Below are positions 26,201 to 35,779 of a stretch of DNA of 64,000 nt, in pieces. Origin of the DNA: JAGDZR01 sp049115695 (lineage in GTDB: Bacteria > Bacteroidota > Bacteroidia > Cytophagales > Cyclobacteriaceae). The notes below the pieces were generated by a model. It was not told where the DNA came from. It worked only from the letters and a program-made list of their open reading frames with translations, and did not search any database. How positions within the stretch are numbered: the stretch's first letter is position 1; the number at the start of each line of letters is the position of its first letter. Where the stretch lies: positions 124,001 to 188,000 of the forward strand of contig JAGDZR010000018.1 of the NCBI GenBank assembly GCA_049115695.1, given 5' to 3'. Made by a program: the position numbers and the translations under genes.

Positions 26201-29200
26201 TTTTCATTATAGTCTGTTCCAAACCTTAAGAAGGCACTTACTTCATCGTCTCTTACTACATCGCCGTTGTAACTATGCGCATGCAAGAACATTTTGATGC
26301 GACCATAGTTGATGAGGTCGTAATTGGTATTTTTATAAACAGCTCGACCGTCTTTGTCTTCCAGGTTTTCTACACAGATTTGGAGTGAGGTTTCGTCTTC
26401 TCGGTTGTTGAGGAAAGAGGTATTGTCTCGATCCCGATCCAGTCCGGGTGGTAGTGCATAGGGTGGTGCTCCCTCGCTTCCCGTACTATTCGCTTCAATG
26501 CTTACCACAGAGACTTTGAAGTCCGATGGGGTAATTTCCGGAATTTCATTCAGCCCAGGTTCTACAATGCCGGTCTGAAACTTTCTCCATGAACTATTCA
26601 CGAATCTAAATCCGGCAAATCGCAGCACAACAGGTTGTTCAAAATCTGTCAGATACATGCGTAGGTATTTGATGGTTTTGAACCCATCAATATTGCCATA
26701 GATCCTATCCGGGTCTCTTACAGGAATTCTGAATAAATACCAGTTTGCCTCACCACTCGCATCTGTAATCCGATCAACTATATGATTGCTTCCTACATCC
26801 AATTCTCCTGGCTGCAGGTCAATGCCATATTCGTAATATTCCTCAAGTGAGGATACTGTCAAATCATCGTTGAGGTCTTCGTTTTCGGGGATGGCTGTGT
26901 ACGCTTGCGTTATACCTCTTCCGGCGACAGGACTATTGCCATCATGACCATTGTAATTTTTATAACGCTCAAGAATTTTGGCATCCTGTGCGTCTAAATC
27001 ATCTCCAAGGAAATAAGAAAAGTCATCTGCCGATGGGTCAGCGCTTATTTGCTGTAGCGCCTGAGGACTTACATCTAATGAATTAATGTACGATTCAAAA
27101 AAGGTTTGTTCATCTTCATTTTTCAGACCATCCATTCCCACATCTTGATTTACACGAATAGAAGCACTATTCTCAAACTGATTGTTAATGGGTTGTTCGG
27201 ACGGAGTATAGCCCCATTCGGACATCAGTGCAGTGCTCAAATCCCCGTCAGTTGGCAGACCATTTTCAAAACCATGCCGATCATCTGGTATAACATCTTC
27301 TGAAACATTACCCAGGTTGAAGACCAACCGTCCACCCGTCGTATTGTTTTGATTGAATACTCCATCCAATACCCTACCATTAGGAGTTTCGATGAATGGA
27401 TCCATCATCCAGAACTCAATGTATTCCACATTGTTTTTATCAAAATCCACTTCGCGTCCAATGTTATTGGTAACGCCTGCCCAACTATCTCGAGGATTTG
27501 CCAGCAGGCCCTCATTGTTTAGGTTTGGGCTGTAGTTGTATGGGCCTCTTTCACTAGGGAAATAGGCGACATCCAAAACCGGCTCATAGGTCGTAAGGAG
27601 TGTCTGATCTCTTTGAGGGTAGATTTCCTGAGGACGAATGCCACGGACATAATGATTTTCAAGGTCCTCTTCATCAAGGTTGTCGGGTCGCCGATTTCCA
27701 AACCCACCGTAGAAGACTGTATTGTCGACAATGTACCATGAAAGTTTTGCGCGACGATAGTTGTTGACAAGCGGGGACTCCTCATTTCCATTACCTTCAA
27801 GTCGATCACGCGTATGTTGCGGTGTGGCGGCTATTTTCCATCCATCTCGGGATTGAAGATTTCCACCATTGGTCACTGCCGCTTCAAAGTCATCTATATA
27901 TGAAGTGCCTTTCCCCTCGACGATGTTGGAGGTACCCGGAACAAGCTGGGCAACTTCTGCATTGAATGTTATCTGAGATTGTTCTTTTGTATTAATCAAA
28001 GGTATCGCATCCACTATTTGAGTAAGCAGCCGGGATTCCTGTTGATAGTTGATATTGAATCCATACTTGGTATTTCGTGTGGGTTCATCTCCTATTGCAT
28101 AGCGCGTGATGCCTCCAGGTCTTTCATTCACATGGAGAATTGTTGCGCCCATGCTTAAGTTGTCATTGAAGATGTAATCAAAGTTAGCACCTGTCAACCA
28201 GCGTGTTTGAAAATTGAAAAGGTCCGCTTTTTCATAAGATATTTGAATGGTTTTACCCGAACTAAGTACCCCTTGGTTCAGAATTCTTACGCGACCCAGA
28301 TTATAATCAACCGAGTAGTCCAATCCTTCGGTTAAAGGCGTATTTCCGGCCATGACCACAACAGAACCCTGAGAGACATTAATACCCGGCAGTACAATTT
28401 CAGATCCTGATCCGCCGCTATACTTACCCACTAAAAAGTACTTGTTTTTTGCAGCAATCAGCTCTGCATCTGCCTTGGTGGTGCGATAGAGGGTGTCATA
28501 AATGTATTTCTCCTTGAGACGTGTTTCATCATCTGAAAACCAGGGCTCACCACCTTTTGGTGGAGGAAATGCAAACGGCTCCAAGACTGGAAAAATGATC
28601 GTTCCATTTCGAGAATTTACCGTGACACCTTCTATGTAATCAAAGTTTCCATCTCGCTGACGATCACCATTTCTGTTGAGTTGATCCAATCCCATAATCT
28701 CAATCAAAGGACGATCTTTAGTCAGTCTGCCTTCATGGAGCGACGGGTTATCGATTCCTGTTCGGTCATCGCGATAGTGAATTCTGAGAGAAAAGCCATC
28801 TTGCTGAATTTGTCCAGCATTCAGGTTATAGATGTTTTTCATCATCAAGTCCCATGTATGCACACGGGTATTGATTTTGTTTGGACGTAACATTTTCAGG
28901 TAGATCAGTTTGTCATCTGACAATCCCTGATAATCTTCTGAGAGTTCACCAACCTTGAAACTTTGTCCGTTGTAGGTGTACTCATAGGCCACAGCCAATA
29001 CTTCATCATTACTGAGTTTTCGAACCAGTGAAATGTACCCCAACTGCTTATTGATGCGGTATTCCGTAGGGTCAAGTTTTCTTGCGCTTGTCTGCATGAC
29101 GAAATCCACAGATTCTTCAAAACCAATTTCCAGCATAGCGGATTTTGCCTCACCAGTTTCTCTCAATCGAGCATCGCCCAGCATGGTCGTATATAGATTG

Positions 29201-30390
29201 TTAGCACTGTTGCTGGCGGCACCACCTGCCTGAGGGGTTTTTGTGATCATAGGATTATGAACTCTTTTGGACTCTCCAAGGTCCATCATAGCGATGAAGT
29301 TTCTTGCAGTGGCAGCATTCTGGGTCCTGTTCAGAACATAGACTTCAACACGTGTGACGTTCACACCAGAAGTAACCTGCGGCAATAGGCTTAACCACTG
29401 TCCACGCTCAATTCCATAATGATCTCTGAAAAAGTGTCCAAGGAAAAAGTGTCGATTTTCATCATACATGGAGCCACGAAGCTCAAACTGTTGCTCATCG
29501 ACCCCATTCTCAATGGTGATGACATCTGCACGACCCCTTTGCCTGGAGGCAATACCCGTGACGAACAGTTTTCCAAACTGAAGTTGTGTTTTAATGCCGA
29601 ACAATGCCTGGGCGCCAGCAATCAGGCTATTGGAAATCGGCATACTCACATTACCAATTTCTATTTTTTTGATGATGTCTTCTTCAAAGCCGGTGTAATC
29701 GACTTTCATGTCATTCTGAAAGTCAAAACTATTGTTGTTGTCAAAGTTGAAAGTCACTGCCAGCTTCTCACCAATCTTTCCCGTTACATTGGTGCTCATC
29801 TGCATATTGAAGTTAAATCCTCCTGTTCGTCGCTGACGTTCCGGAATTTGAGGGTTATCGGTAAACTGCCATCTACCCCCAAAATCAAGATTGACAAACC
29901 CGGTTGGCTGGATGTCTACATAGCTGCCCCCAAAAATCCGGTCAAAAACGGGTGAGATATACAGTTTAGGAATAAGTCTACGGCCTGAAACCGCACTTTC
30001 TCCATCCAGGCCAAGTGATGCCTCGCTCCAATAGTTTCTGATTATTTCCTGATCGTGCAGCCGATTGTATTCATTGAAGCTCATATAAGTGGCCGGCCTG
30101 AAATCAGTTTCGCCTATGCGCTCGTAGATGGAATAGGAAATAGACGAGTCATAATGAACCTCAACATCGAGTTGAGAGGGATCTTTGAGATTTAGCGGGC
30201 TAGTGCCAGCATCATGGGAAAATGGATCTCCAAATCGATATGGCTCATCATAAGTGGATGACTTGGATGGTTCATATGGCAAAGTATCCGACTTGACCGG
30301 CGCAGTTTGCGCTTGACTCCAGGCATAGGAAATACTCCAGGCCATACAAGCCAGTAACAGACAAAGTCTTATTTCAGTGCCACTTTTCAA
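23221..30390 (-). CDS. sprA: SprA, outer-membrane translocon of the type IX secretion system
   Basis: A giant outer-membrane beta-barrel that forms the pore through which T9SS cargo leaves the cell; needed for gliding and secretion in Bacteroidota. The 2,389-residue length matches the family (about 2,400). The N-terminus has a signal peptide to about residue 26; the rest is a succession of amphipathic beta-strands, ending in an aromatic strand FGFQLRFNLAQ. The start is a TTG at 30390, 14 bases after the ruvA stop, with an AAAGAAAG purine run before it; the next ATG is inside the signal peptide. The malic enzyme-ruvA-sprA-gcvH order is, from memory, common in this phylum. Other T9SS genes are not in the window. 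Confidence 0.96.
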   Translation of the reverse strand: MKSGTEIRLCLLLACMAWSISYAWSQAQTAPVKSDTLPYEPSKSSTYDEPYRFGDPFSHDAGTSPLNLKDPSQLDVEVHYDSSISYSIYERIGETDFRPATYMSFNEYNRLHDQEIIRNYWSEASLGLDGESAVSGRRLIPKLYISPVFDRIFGGSYVDIQPTGFVNLDFGGRWQFTDNPQIPERQRRTGGFNFNMQMSTNVTGKIGEKLAVTFNFDNNNSFDFQNDMKVDYTGFEEDIIKKIEIGNVSMPISNSLIAGAQALFGIKTQLQFGKLFVTGIASRQRGRADVITIENGVDEQQFELRGSMYDENRHFFLGHFFRDHYGIERGQWLSLLPQVTSGVNVTRVEVYVLNRTQNAATARNFIAMMDLGESKRVHNPMITKTPQAGGAASNSANNLYTTMLGDARLRETGEAKSAMLEIGFEESVDFVMQTSARKLDPTEYRINKQLGYISLVRKLSNDEVLAVAYEYTYNGQSFKVGELSEDYQGLSDDKLIYLKMLRPNKINTRVHTWDLMMKNIYNLNAGQIQQDGFSLRIHYRDDRTGIDNPSLHEGRLTKDRPLIEIMGLDQLNRNGDRQRDGNFDYIEGVTVNSRNGTIIFPVLEPFAFPPPKGGEPWFSDDETRLKEKYIYDTLYRTTKADAELIAAKNKYFLVGKYSGGSGSEIVLPGINVSQGSVVVMAGNTPLTEGLDYSVDYNLGRVRILNQGVLSSGKTIQISYEKADLFNFQTRWLTGANFDYIFNDNLSMGATILHVNERPGGITRYAIGDEPTRNTKYGFNINYQQESRLLTQIVDAIPLINTKEQSQITFNAEVAQLVPGTSNIVEGKGTSYIDDFEAAVTNGGNLQSRDGWKIAATPQHTRDRLEGNGNEESPLVNNYRRAKLSWYIVDNTVFYGGFGNRRPDNLDEEDLENHYVRGIRPQEIYPQRDQTLLTTYEPVLDVAYFPSERGPYNYSPNLNNEGLLANPRDSWAGVTNNIGREVDFDKNNVEYIEFWMMDPFIETPNGRVLDGVFNQNNTTGGRLVFNLGNVSEDVIPDDRHGFENGLPTDGDLSTALMSEWGYTPSEQPINNQFENSASIRVNQDVGMDGLKNEDEQTFFESYINSLDVSPQALQQISADPSADDFSYFLGDDLDAQDAKILERYKNYNGHDGNSPVAGRGITQAYTAIPENEDLNDDLTVSSLEEYYEYGIDLQPGELDVGSNHIVDRITDASGEANWYLFRIPVRDPDRIYGNIDGFKTIKYLRMYLTDFEQPVVLRFAGFRFVNSSWRKFQTGIVEPGLNEIPEITPSDFKVSVVSIEANSTGSEGAPPYALPPGLDRDRDNTSFLNNREDETSLQICVENLEDKDGRAVYKNTNYDLINYGRIKMFLHAHSYNGDVVRDDEVSAFLRFGTDYNENYYEIEVPLKITPEGLNGTTGDELRRVIWPLENEIDLAVSELLALKSSRNRNDIDVLIPYSIPSEDGRYKLTIKGRPDMSSLLTTMIGVRNVESTDRQPKSVCIWANELRVTDFDKNKGWAANARLSTKLADLATINASTRYQSIGFGSIQQRISERSREDILKYDVSAQVNVDKFLLPQKTGLRVPMYVSIEKTKATPQFDPLDPDVPLDAAIESFSNEEEGQRYRRIVEDRTTRRSINFTNVRKDKVKKDAKRHVYDVENLSFTYAFSDQLTTSISTETLYRKTQGGGVAYNFSPKGLTLEPFKSAKAFKSPYLKVIKDLNISLLPNSLTARADLNRNFTHTQLFNDRLTTEGMLPYYERLFTFNRTYGFRWNIFKSLNLDYSARANAVIDESDEFVFGDIDTQAERDYILEQIKGLGRMKNFNQTASANYKLPFDKLPLTDWVTGDVRYSIGYNWLAGSLGQEDDDGNFFGHTISNNRDQQATGKIDFVKLYNKVGFLKAANTPTRSNRRSSSSRPSPNSGDEEKAPSGAGMKVVNSALRFLMAVRNVNVTYGVRESTGLSGFLPSSSMFGMDSSWMAPGWEFIAGSQDPSIRHVAADNDWLTRSPYLTAPFQQTAGKELNLRASVEPWSDLKIQVDAKRSNNGSFQEIFRYDTLDQTFNSLTPSRGGSYSISFMSINTAFEKLDTTHQSAVFDQFVSNIDEMHRRLASELNSQGINGRYDTISQDVMVPAFIAAYQGVNVRDVSSRPFPIIPLPNWRVDYAGLARIPALSEIFSSINITHAYRSVFNISNYTNSLRYQDNISLDNDIVNYPLATQTDTISGNLVPVYIMNQVTIAEQFAPFLGINVRTKTNLNARIDYKRDRNLSLNLSNAQVTETRNSDVSFDIGYTKADLKLPFKIKGQVYTIKNEVTFRMALTIRDTKAIQRKIDEAPKATNGNKSFQLRPTIAYKFNDQLDLTMYFDRNNTNPLVGSFNRRTTAFGFQLRFNLAQ

Positions 30391-30403
30391 AAATTGTCTT
30401 TCT

Positions 30404-30994
30404 TTAGGCTCTCTTCAACGCAAGTTTTATCAGCTCTTCCAAGGTGAGATCCTGATCTTCGTTCAGCAGGGCGTCTACAGTCTTTTCGGCGGCTGGTTTG
30501 CCGATTCCTAAGGTGATCAATGCGGATAACGCTTCACTGCGTAATCTATTGTTAGGAGATGAAGGGATTTTAATGGCTTTGTCAAGTAATCCTTCCTTCT
30601 TCATTTTGTCCTTGAGTTCAAGCACAATCCTCTGAGCTGTTTTGGCTCCAATGCCTTTTACTCCCTGGATTACCTTTACGTTTTCATGGGCAATGGCAGC
30701 TTGTAGCTCTTCTGCCGACAAACTGGACAAAATCATGAGTGCAGTACTGGGGCCAACGCCACTAATTCCGATCAGGTCCTGGAACCTTTTTTTTTCAGAG
30801 GCGTGGTAAAAACCATAGAGTGTTTGCGCATCTTCCTTGACATGGAAATGAGTATGCAGACGCACTTTTTTCAGTGATTTGACTTCACTAAAGGTCGTTA
30901 ATGAAATTTTCACTTCGTATCCAATGCCATTTACATCAATAATGACATGGGTTGGTTCCTTCAATTCAAGCTTTCCTTCGAGATAGGTAATCAT
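30404..30994 (-). CDS. ruvA: Holliday junction branch migration protein RuvA
   Basis: DNA-binding subunit of the RuvAB motor that moves Holliday junctions. The OB-fold start MITYLEGKL, the two helix-hairpin-helix motifs (LIGISGVGPSTAL and IQGVKGIGAKTAQRIV) and the C-terminal RuvB-contact domain are all visible in 196 residues. The ATG overlaps the malic enzyme stop by four bases (ATGA). sprA follows after 14 bases, so the three genes share a transcript. Confidence 0.96.
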   Translation of the reverse strand: MITYLEGKLELKEPTHVIIDVNGIGYEVKISLTTFSEVKSLKKVRLHTHFHVKEDAQTLYGFYHASEKKRFQDLIGISGVGPSTALMILSSLSAEELQAAIAHENVKVIQGVKGIGAKTAQRIVLELKDKMKKEGLLDKAIKIPSSPNNRLRSEALSALITLGIGKPAAEKTVDALLNEDQDLTLEELIKLALKRA

Positions 30995-33270
30995 TTGGTC
31001 ATTTTTTGTTCAGTAACCTGTGCATCAACTACTGCAATTGCCGTCATGTTAAACACATCACGAACGCTGCTACCTACCTGTAGCACATGAACAGATTTTC
31101 GTGTGCCCATTAGAACCGGGCCGATCCCTTCAGCTCCTCCGAGTTCCATTAGCAATTTGTACGCAATATTACCGGATTCCAGATTAGGAAATATCAGTGT
31201 GTTGGCTCCTTCATCAGCAAGTTCGCTGAAAGCGTAGTTTTCTTTGATTAAATCACGATTGATAGCGACATTGGCCTGGATATCTCCGTCGATGACGAGC
31301 TCAGGCCATTTTACTTTTGCTTTTTTGACCGCACCAGCCATTTTCTTTGGAACAGATCCAGCTGCAGAGCCGAAATTTGAATAGGACAATCCCGCGATGC
31401 GTGGCTCTGCATCAAAGAATCTGACAGCCCTCGAAGTAAGCCCGATAATATCCACCAACTCATCCTCTGACGGGTCAATATTGACAGTGGTATCTGCAAA
31501 AAAGTAGTTTCCTTTTTGACTGCTCACAATGTACATTCCTCCAACGCGGTTGATTCCATCTTCAACCCCTATAATCTGCAGGGCCGGAACTATGGTTCGT
31601 GGGTAGTCATTGGACAATCCGGAAATGAGCGCATCGGCCTCACCCAGGTGCACCATCATGGCGCCATAATAATTTCGGCTTACCATTGCTTTGCGGGCAA
31701 GGTTGAGCGTCATCCCTTTTCGTTGACGCATTTCGAAGAAAATTTCAGCGTATTCATGCCGCTTTTCCTCTTCATTCCATGGATCTATGATTTGGCAATT
31801 ACCCAAATCCAATTCATTTTCTTTTACTATGCTGGCAATTTTTGCGGGGTTACCCAATAGTATTGGAATAGCGATCTGTTCATCATATACCTGCTGAGCA
31901 GCTTTCAGAATGGTCGGGTCATCTGCTTCTGCAAATACAACTCTTTTAGGGTTACGCCTTGCTCTGGAAACAATCCTGGATATGAGACGATGATCGAGTC
32001 CAATACGCTCATTAAGTTCAGTTTCATAAGCTTCCCAATCTTCAATTTTTCTTTGCGCCACTCCAGATGCAATGGCAGCTTTTGCGACAGATGGCGATAT
32101 GACGGTGATCAGTCTTGGATCAAGTGGTTTTGGGATCAGATAGTCCCTACTGAATTTAAGTGATTTGGTACCATAAGCTTTCAAAACCAGTTCAGGAACT
32201 TGCTCAGTAGCCAGATTAGCAATGGCTGTTACTGCAGCCATTTTCATTTCTTCATTAATCTCTGTAGCACGAACATCCATCGCGCCACGGAAGATATATG
32301 GGAATCCGAGCACATTGTTGACCTGATTAGGATGATCTGATCGTCCTGTAGCCATGATGATGTCTTCTCGCGTGCTCATTGCTAATTCATATGCGATTTC
32401 CGGATCGGGATTTGACAATGCAAACACAATCGGATCACTGGCCATAGACTTGAGCATTTCAGTAGTCATGACATTGGCAATGGACAACCCTAAAAATACA
32501 TCCGCCCCAACCAATGCATCATCCAGTGCCTGGAGATCGCGATGGGTAGCATATTTGCTCTTATCTGGACCAAGATTAGGCCGATCAGCACGAATTACTC
32601 CTTTGGAATCAGTCATGACAATATTCTCGGCTTTTGCTCCTAGATGGACATAAAGATCTGTACAGGCCATAGCGGCCGCACCAGCGCCACTTACCACTAT
32701 TTTGATTTCATCGACTTTTTTGCCATTGATTTTCAGCGCGTTGATCAGTGCTGCACTGGAAATAATAGCGGTCCCATGCTGGTCATCGTGCATGACCGGT
32801 ATATTCATTTGTGCTCTTAGCTCTCGTTCTATTTTGAAACTTTCAGGTGCCTTGATATCTTCTAGATTGATACCTCCGAAAGTTGGCTCAAGAGATTTTA
32901 CAATTTGAATAAACTTGTCAGGATCTGTTTCATTGATCTCAATATCAAATACATCTATGCCGGCGAATTTCTTAAAAAGGACTCCCTTCCCTTCCATTAC
33001 GGGCTTGGAAGCCTCCGGCCCAATATTACCCAAGCCAAGGACGGCTGTTCCATTGGAGATGACGCCAACAAGATTGCCTTTGGCAGTGTACTTATATACA
33101 TCCTGTTTATTTTTTGCAATTTCTAAACAGGGTTCAGCGACTCCTGGTGAATAGGCAAGTGCCAAATCATGTTGACTGGTAAGTGGCTTTGTTGGAGATA
33201 CCTGAATTTTTCCAGCAGGAGATGAAGAGTGGAAATCCAGCGCCTCTTTTTTTCTGACTTTTGCACACAT
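30991..33270 (-). CDS. maeB: NADP-dependent malic enzyme with phosphotransacetylase-like C-terminal domain
   Basis: Oxidatively decarboxylates malate to pyruvate, yielding NADPH. The catalytic half (residues 1-425) has SPGVAEPC, GKGVLFKKFAGID and the nucleotide-binding VVSGAGAAAMAC motif. The second half (about 430-755) resembles phosphate acetyltransferase but is thought to be a regulatory acetyl-CoA sensor in MaeB. Total length 759 matches. It overlaps ruvA and starts 26 bases after the DUF4837 gene. Confidence 0.94.
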   Translation of the reverse strand: MCAKVRKKEALDFHSSSPAGKIQVSPTKPLTSQHDLALAYSPGVAEPCLEIAKNKQDVYKYTAKGNLVGVISNGTAVLGLGNIGPEASKPVMEGKGVLFKKFAGIDVFDIEINETDPDKFIQIVKSLEPTFGGINLEDIKAPESFKIERELRAQMNIPVMHDDQHGTAIISSAALINALKINGKKVDEIKIVVSGAGAAAMACTDLYVHLGAKAENIVMTDSKGVIRADRPNLGPDKSKYATHRDLQALDDALVGADVFLGLSIANVMTTEMLKSMASDPIVFALSNPDPEIAYELAMSTREDIIMATGRSDHPNQVNNVLGFPYIFRGAMDVRATEINEEMKMAAVTAIANLATEQVPELVLKAYGTKSLKFSRDYLIPKPLDPRLITVISPSVAKAAIASGVAQRKIEDWEAYETELNERIGLDHRLISRIVSRARRNPKRVVFAEADDPTILKAAQQVYDEQIAIPILLGNPAKIASIVKENELDLGNCQIIDPWNEEEKRHEYAEIFFEMRQRKGMTLNLARKAMVSRNYYGAMMVHLGEADALISGLSNDYPRTIVPALQIIGVEDGINRVGGMYIVSSQKGNYFFADTTVNIDPSEDELVDIIGLTSRAVRFFDAEPRIAGLSYSNFGSAAGSVPKKMAGAVKKAKVKWPELVIDGDIQANVAINRDLIKENYAFSELADEGANTLIFPNLESGNIAYKLLMELGGAEGIGPVLMGTRKSVHVLQVGSSVRDVFNMTAIAVVDAQVTEQKMTK

Positions 33271-33295
33271 GAGGTTGGCTTGTTAGCGGTGAAAT

Positions 33296-34366
33296 TTATT
33301 TGATTGATTTGGTCTCGAAAGTTGATAGTATGGCGTCAACTTCCCTTATCATGTTTTTCTTTTTTGTGCCAGGTGAGTATACATAGCCTTCGATGTAATA
33401 AATCATTTGAGCAGATTCATCTACAAGCGTGTAACTGATATAAGGACCACCACCAGAGTTATCACTGACCTTCCATAATCCTCTGATTTCTTTGGCATAG
33501 CTTCCCTTGAAGCTGGTTTGGCGAATGTTTGCTCCGATGATATCTGGTCGGTATTGACGCGTGATATATAAGTCAGCCTTCTCGCCATCCCGCAGGTTGG
33601 TTTCGGTGACCTTGTCTCTAAAAGCTAACACATCATCAAATACTTCCGCAGACGTGTAGGGTTCATAATAGACGAATACGTTTTGCTCGCGATCAGCTCT
33701 TAAATGTCTAAACCAGAAGAAGTTTTTCGCGTTTTTTGCCAGTTCCCACCCAAAGGGTACGTTGATCGTAAACGGGTGGTCTTCCGCTATCTTCTTTTCA
33801 AGCTCTACTTCCCTTGATTTAAATAGCCGGCTTTTGATTTGATCCCGCTCGATAGTTTCAAAGAGATTTCTAATTTGACTTTGATTGGCTAGAATTTTCT
33901 CAGCAAGTTTCTTTTCATTTTGGGCAAACAAGAATAGAATAACCTGTCCTTTGGCAAATTCATCTCGTTTGATTGTCATGTACAATGATGTGTCCGACTG
34001 AATTTTCTTGAGCGATTCGTTGGTGAAATACCCTTGAATGGCTCTGTTTTCTCTTGATCGATCTGATAATGTCATAGCAAAGACCATGTTCCTGGCTGAT
34101 TTCAGAACAGAATTCAAACCATATGGATTGACTTTGTTGACATTAAACTGTGGCTCATCTTGTGGCAATCCTTGCATCGGAGCACGGAGTGTTTTTCTGA
34201 TTGCGCTCCCCGCTTGGTTTTCCCAGAGAGCCGAATCCATGACCAGAATGATTTCTCCTATATCGCCCCTTGCATTTGGCATTAACTCATCTTTCAGATT
34301 TTGGGAGGCTTCACCACAGGAAAGGATAATAGCAGCCGTAAATAGAAGGGTCAGAAATCTGTTCAT
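33296..34366 (-). CDS. DUF4837-family lipoprotein
   Basis: A 356-residue protein with lipobox IILSC (Cys17) and the long DUF4837 region, recognised from the RGDIGEIILVMDS opening and the HPFTINVPFGWELA segment in the middle. Members occur widely in Bacteroidota; function is unknown. It belongs to the long minus-strand run with mltD and the malic enzyme, so it probably works in the periplasm or outer membrane. Confidence 0.82.
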   Translation of the reverse strand: MNRFLTLLFTAAIILSCGEASQNLKDELMPNARGDIGEIILVMDSALWENQAGSAIRKTLRAPMQGLPQDEPQFNVNKVNPYGLNSVLKSARNMVFAMTLSDRSRENRAIQGYFTNESLKKIQSDTSLYMTIKRDEFAKGQVILFLFAQNEKKLAEKILANQSQIRNLFETIERDQIKSRLFKSREVELEKKIAEDHPFTINVPFGWELAKNAKNFFWFRHLRADREQNVFVYYEPYTSAEVFDDVLAFRDKVTETNLRDGEKADLYITRQYRPDIIGANIRQTSFKGSYAKEIRGLWKVSDNSGGGPYISYTLVDESAQMIYYIEGYVYSPGTKKKNMIREVDAILSTFETKSIK

Positions 34367-34427
34367 GGATTTAATAGCTTGATGGATTAAAATTAGTTCA
34401 TTAGAACTACAACGTGTACTTAAACGG

Positions 34428-35771
34428 TCATTCCGAACCCAGAATCAAGGCTTGACCTGAGTGAATGGTATTGCCCGTCAGATTATTTAAACTCTTCAGT
34501 TTTTCAATAGTCACATTTTGAGCACGAGAAATGTCCCACAAAGTATCTCCGGATTGCACATAATAGACCTTGCCTCCCTGAGGAGCTGAACGAGCTTTTT
34601 GAGTAGTGGTATTGGCAGAGGCATAAAGATCTTTAGTAGAACTTGAGTATGCTGGTAATACCCAAATGTTTAACCTCTGTCCAACCCTGATCAGATTAGA
34701 ACTGAGGTTGTTCCACTTTTTAAGGTCAGAAACTCTAACGCCGTATCTTCTGGCAATAGTGCCCAATACATCACCGCTTCTTACGCGGTAAACCTGCTTA
34801 ACCCTACCATAGGTGCTTCCAGGTTCGTTTCTTGCCAAATATTGAAGATGAGCTTTTCCTACTTTTCCAGCTGTGTCATACAGGAATGATCGATTTTCAT
34901 TCACAGAGGCCTTCATGTCAGCGGGCACACGAAGTGAGAAATTGTTGGTTCCCTCGGGTAACGCTCCTCTTTTGATCGAAGGGTTAAGCACTAGTAGGTC
35001 ATCCAGGCAGATATCTGCGTTGCTGGCAAACGTTTCCAAATGAAAATACTGATTAACATTCAAGGTGTCGTAGGCAGGCAAATCCATGATTTGTTCTGGA
35101 AATAAGTTATGCTCTTCTGTATGATTAAAAGCATAGACTATGGCTACATATTGGGGAACATACGATCTCGTTTCTCTTGGGAGGTATCTGTAGATTTCCC
35201 AGAATGCTGTTTTGTAACCACTTCTTCTGATCGCTTTTCTAACATTTCCAGGCCCACAATTGTACGCGGCAAGTGCCAACTCCCAATCATCAAACATCCT
35301 GTATAGATCGCGAAGATGTCTTGCTGCCGCATCGGATGCTTTATATGGATCCATTCGGTCGTCTACATACCAGTTGTATTTGAGGCCATACATTTTGCCG
35401 GTCGAACCGATAAACTGCCAAAGGCCAACAGCATTTGCTCTTGAAATGGCGTCAGTTCGCAACCCACTTTCAACTACAGATAAGTATTTGAGTTCATCAG
35501 GCAGATTGTATTTTGCCAAAGCAGCTTCAAATATTGGGAAATAGTAATCCTTCATTCCCAGTACTTTTCGGGTGTAATCCCGATCGCGAACTGTGAAATA
35601 GTCGACAAAACCTTTTACTCTTTCGTTGAAGTTTAAGGCGACCTCATTTTCCAAGCACTCCAGTCGATCAGCCATTTCGTAATAGGTGACATCCGGGATG
35701 TGGTCATAGGTTGATTGTCCAAACAGGTTTGAACTCAAAAAGAAAACGACTATGGTGTACCACTTGCTCAT
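34428..35771 (-). CDS. mltD: MltD-like lytic transglycosylase with two LysM domains
   Basis: Cuts peptidoglycan and binds it with LysM repeats. A signal peptide ends near residue 18. The SLT domain has the catalytic Glu101 in VVESGLRTDA, followed by AVGLWQFI and AAYNCGPGNVRKA. Two LysM domains follow near residues 320-365 (YRVRSGDVLGTIA) and 400-445 (YYVQSGDTLWDIS). The gene is eight bases after gatA. Two LysM copies is common for MltD of this phylum. Confidence 0.92.
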   Translation of the reverse strand: MSKWYTIVVFFLSSNLFGQSTYDHIPDVTYYEMADRLECLENEVALNFNERVKGFVDYFTVRDRDYTRKVLGMKDYYFPIFEAALAKYNLPDELKYLSVVESGLRTDAISRANAVGLWQFIGSTGKMYGLKYNWYVDDRMDPYKASDAAARHLRDLYRMFDDWELALAAYNCGPGNVRKAIRRSGYKTAFWEIYRYLPRETRSYVPQYVAIVYAFNHTEEHNLFPEQIMDLPAYDTLNVNQYFHLETFASNADICLDDLLVLNPSIKRGALPEGTNNFSLRVPADMKASVNENRSFLYDTAGKVGKAHLQYLARNEPGSTYGRVKQVYRVRSGDVLGTIARRYGVRVSDLKKWNNLSSNLIRVGQRLNIWVLPAYSSSTKDLYASANTTTQKARSAPQGGKVYYVQSGDTLWDISRAQNVTIEKLKSLNNLTGNTIHSGQALILGSE

Positions 35772-35779
35772 GTCCGATT

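Noticed and set aside
23976..29955. Several open frames of 60 to 178 codons opposite or overlapping sprA, including one at 29419-29955 on the plus strand
   Set aside because: They mirror the long sprA reading frame, have no domain-like content, start sites or spacing, and sprA is certain.
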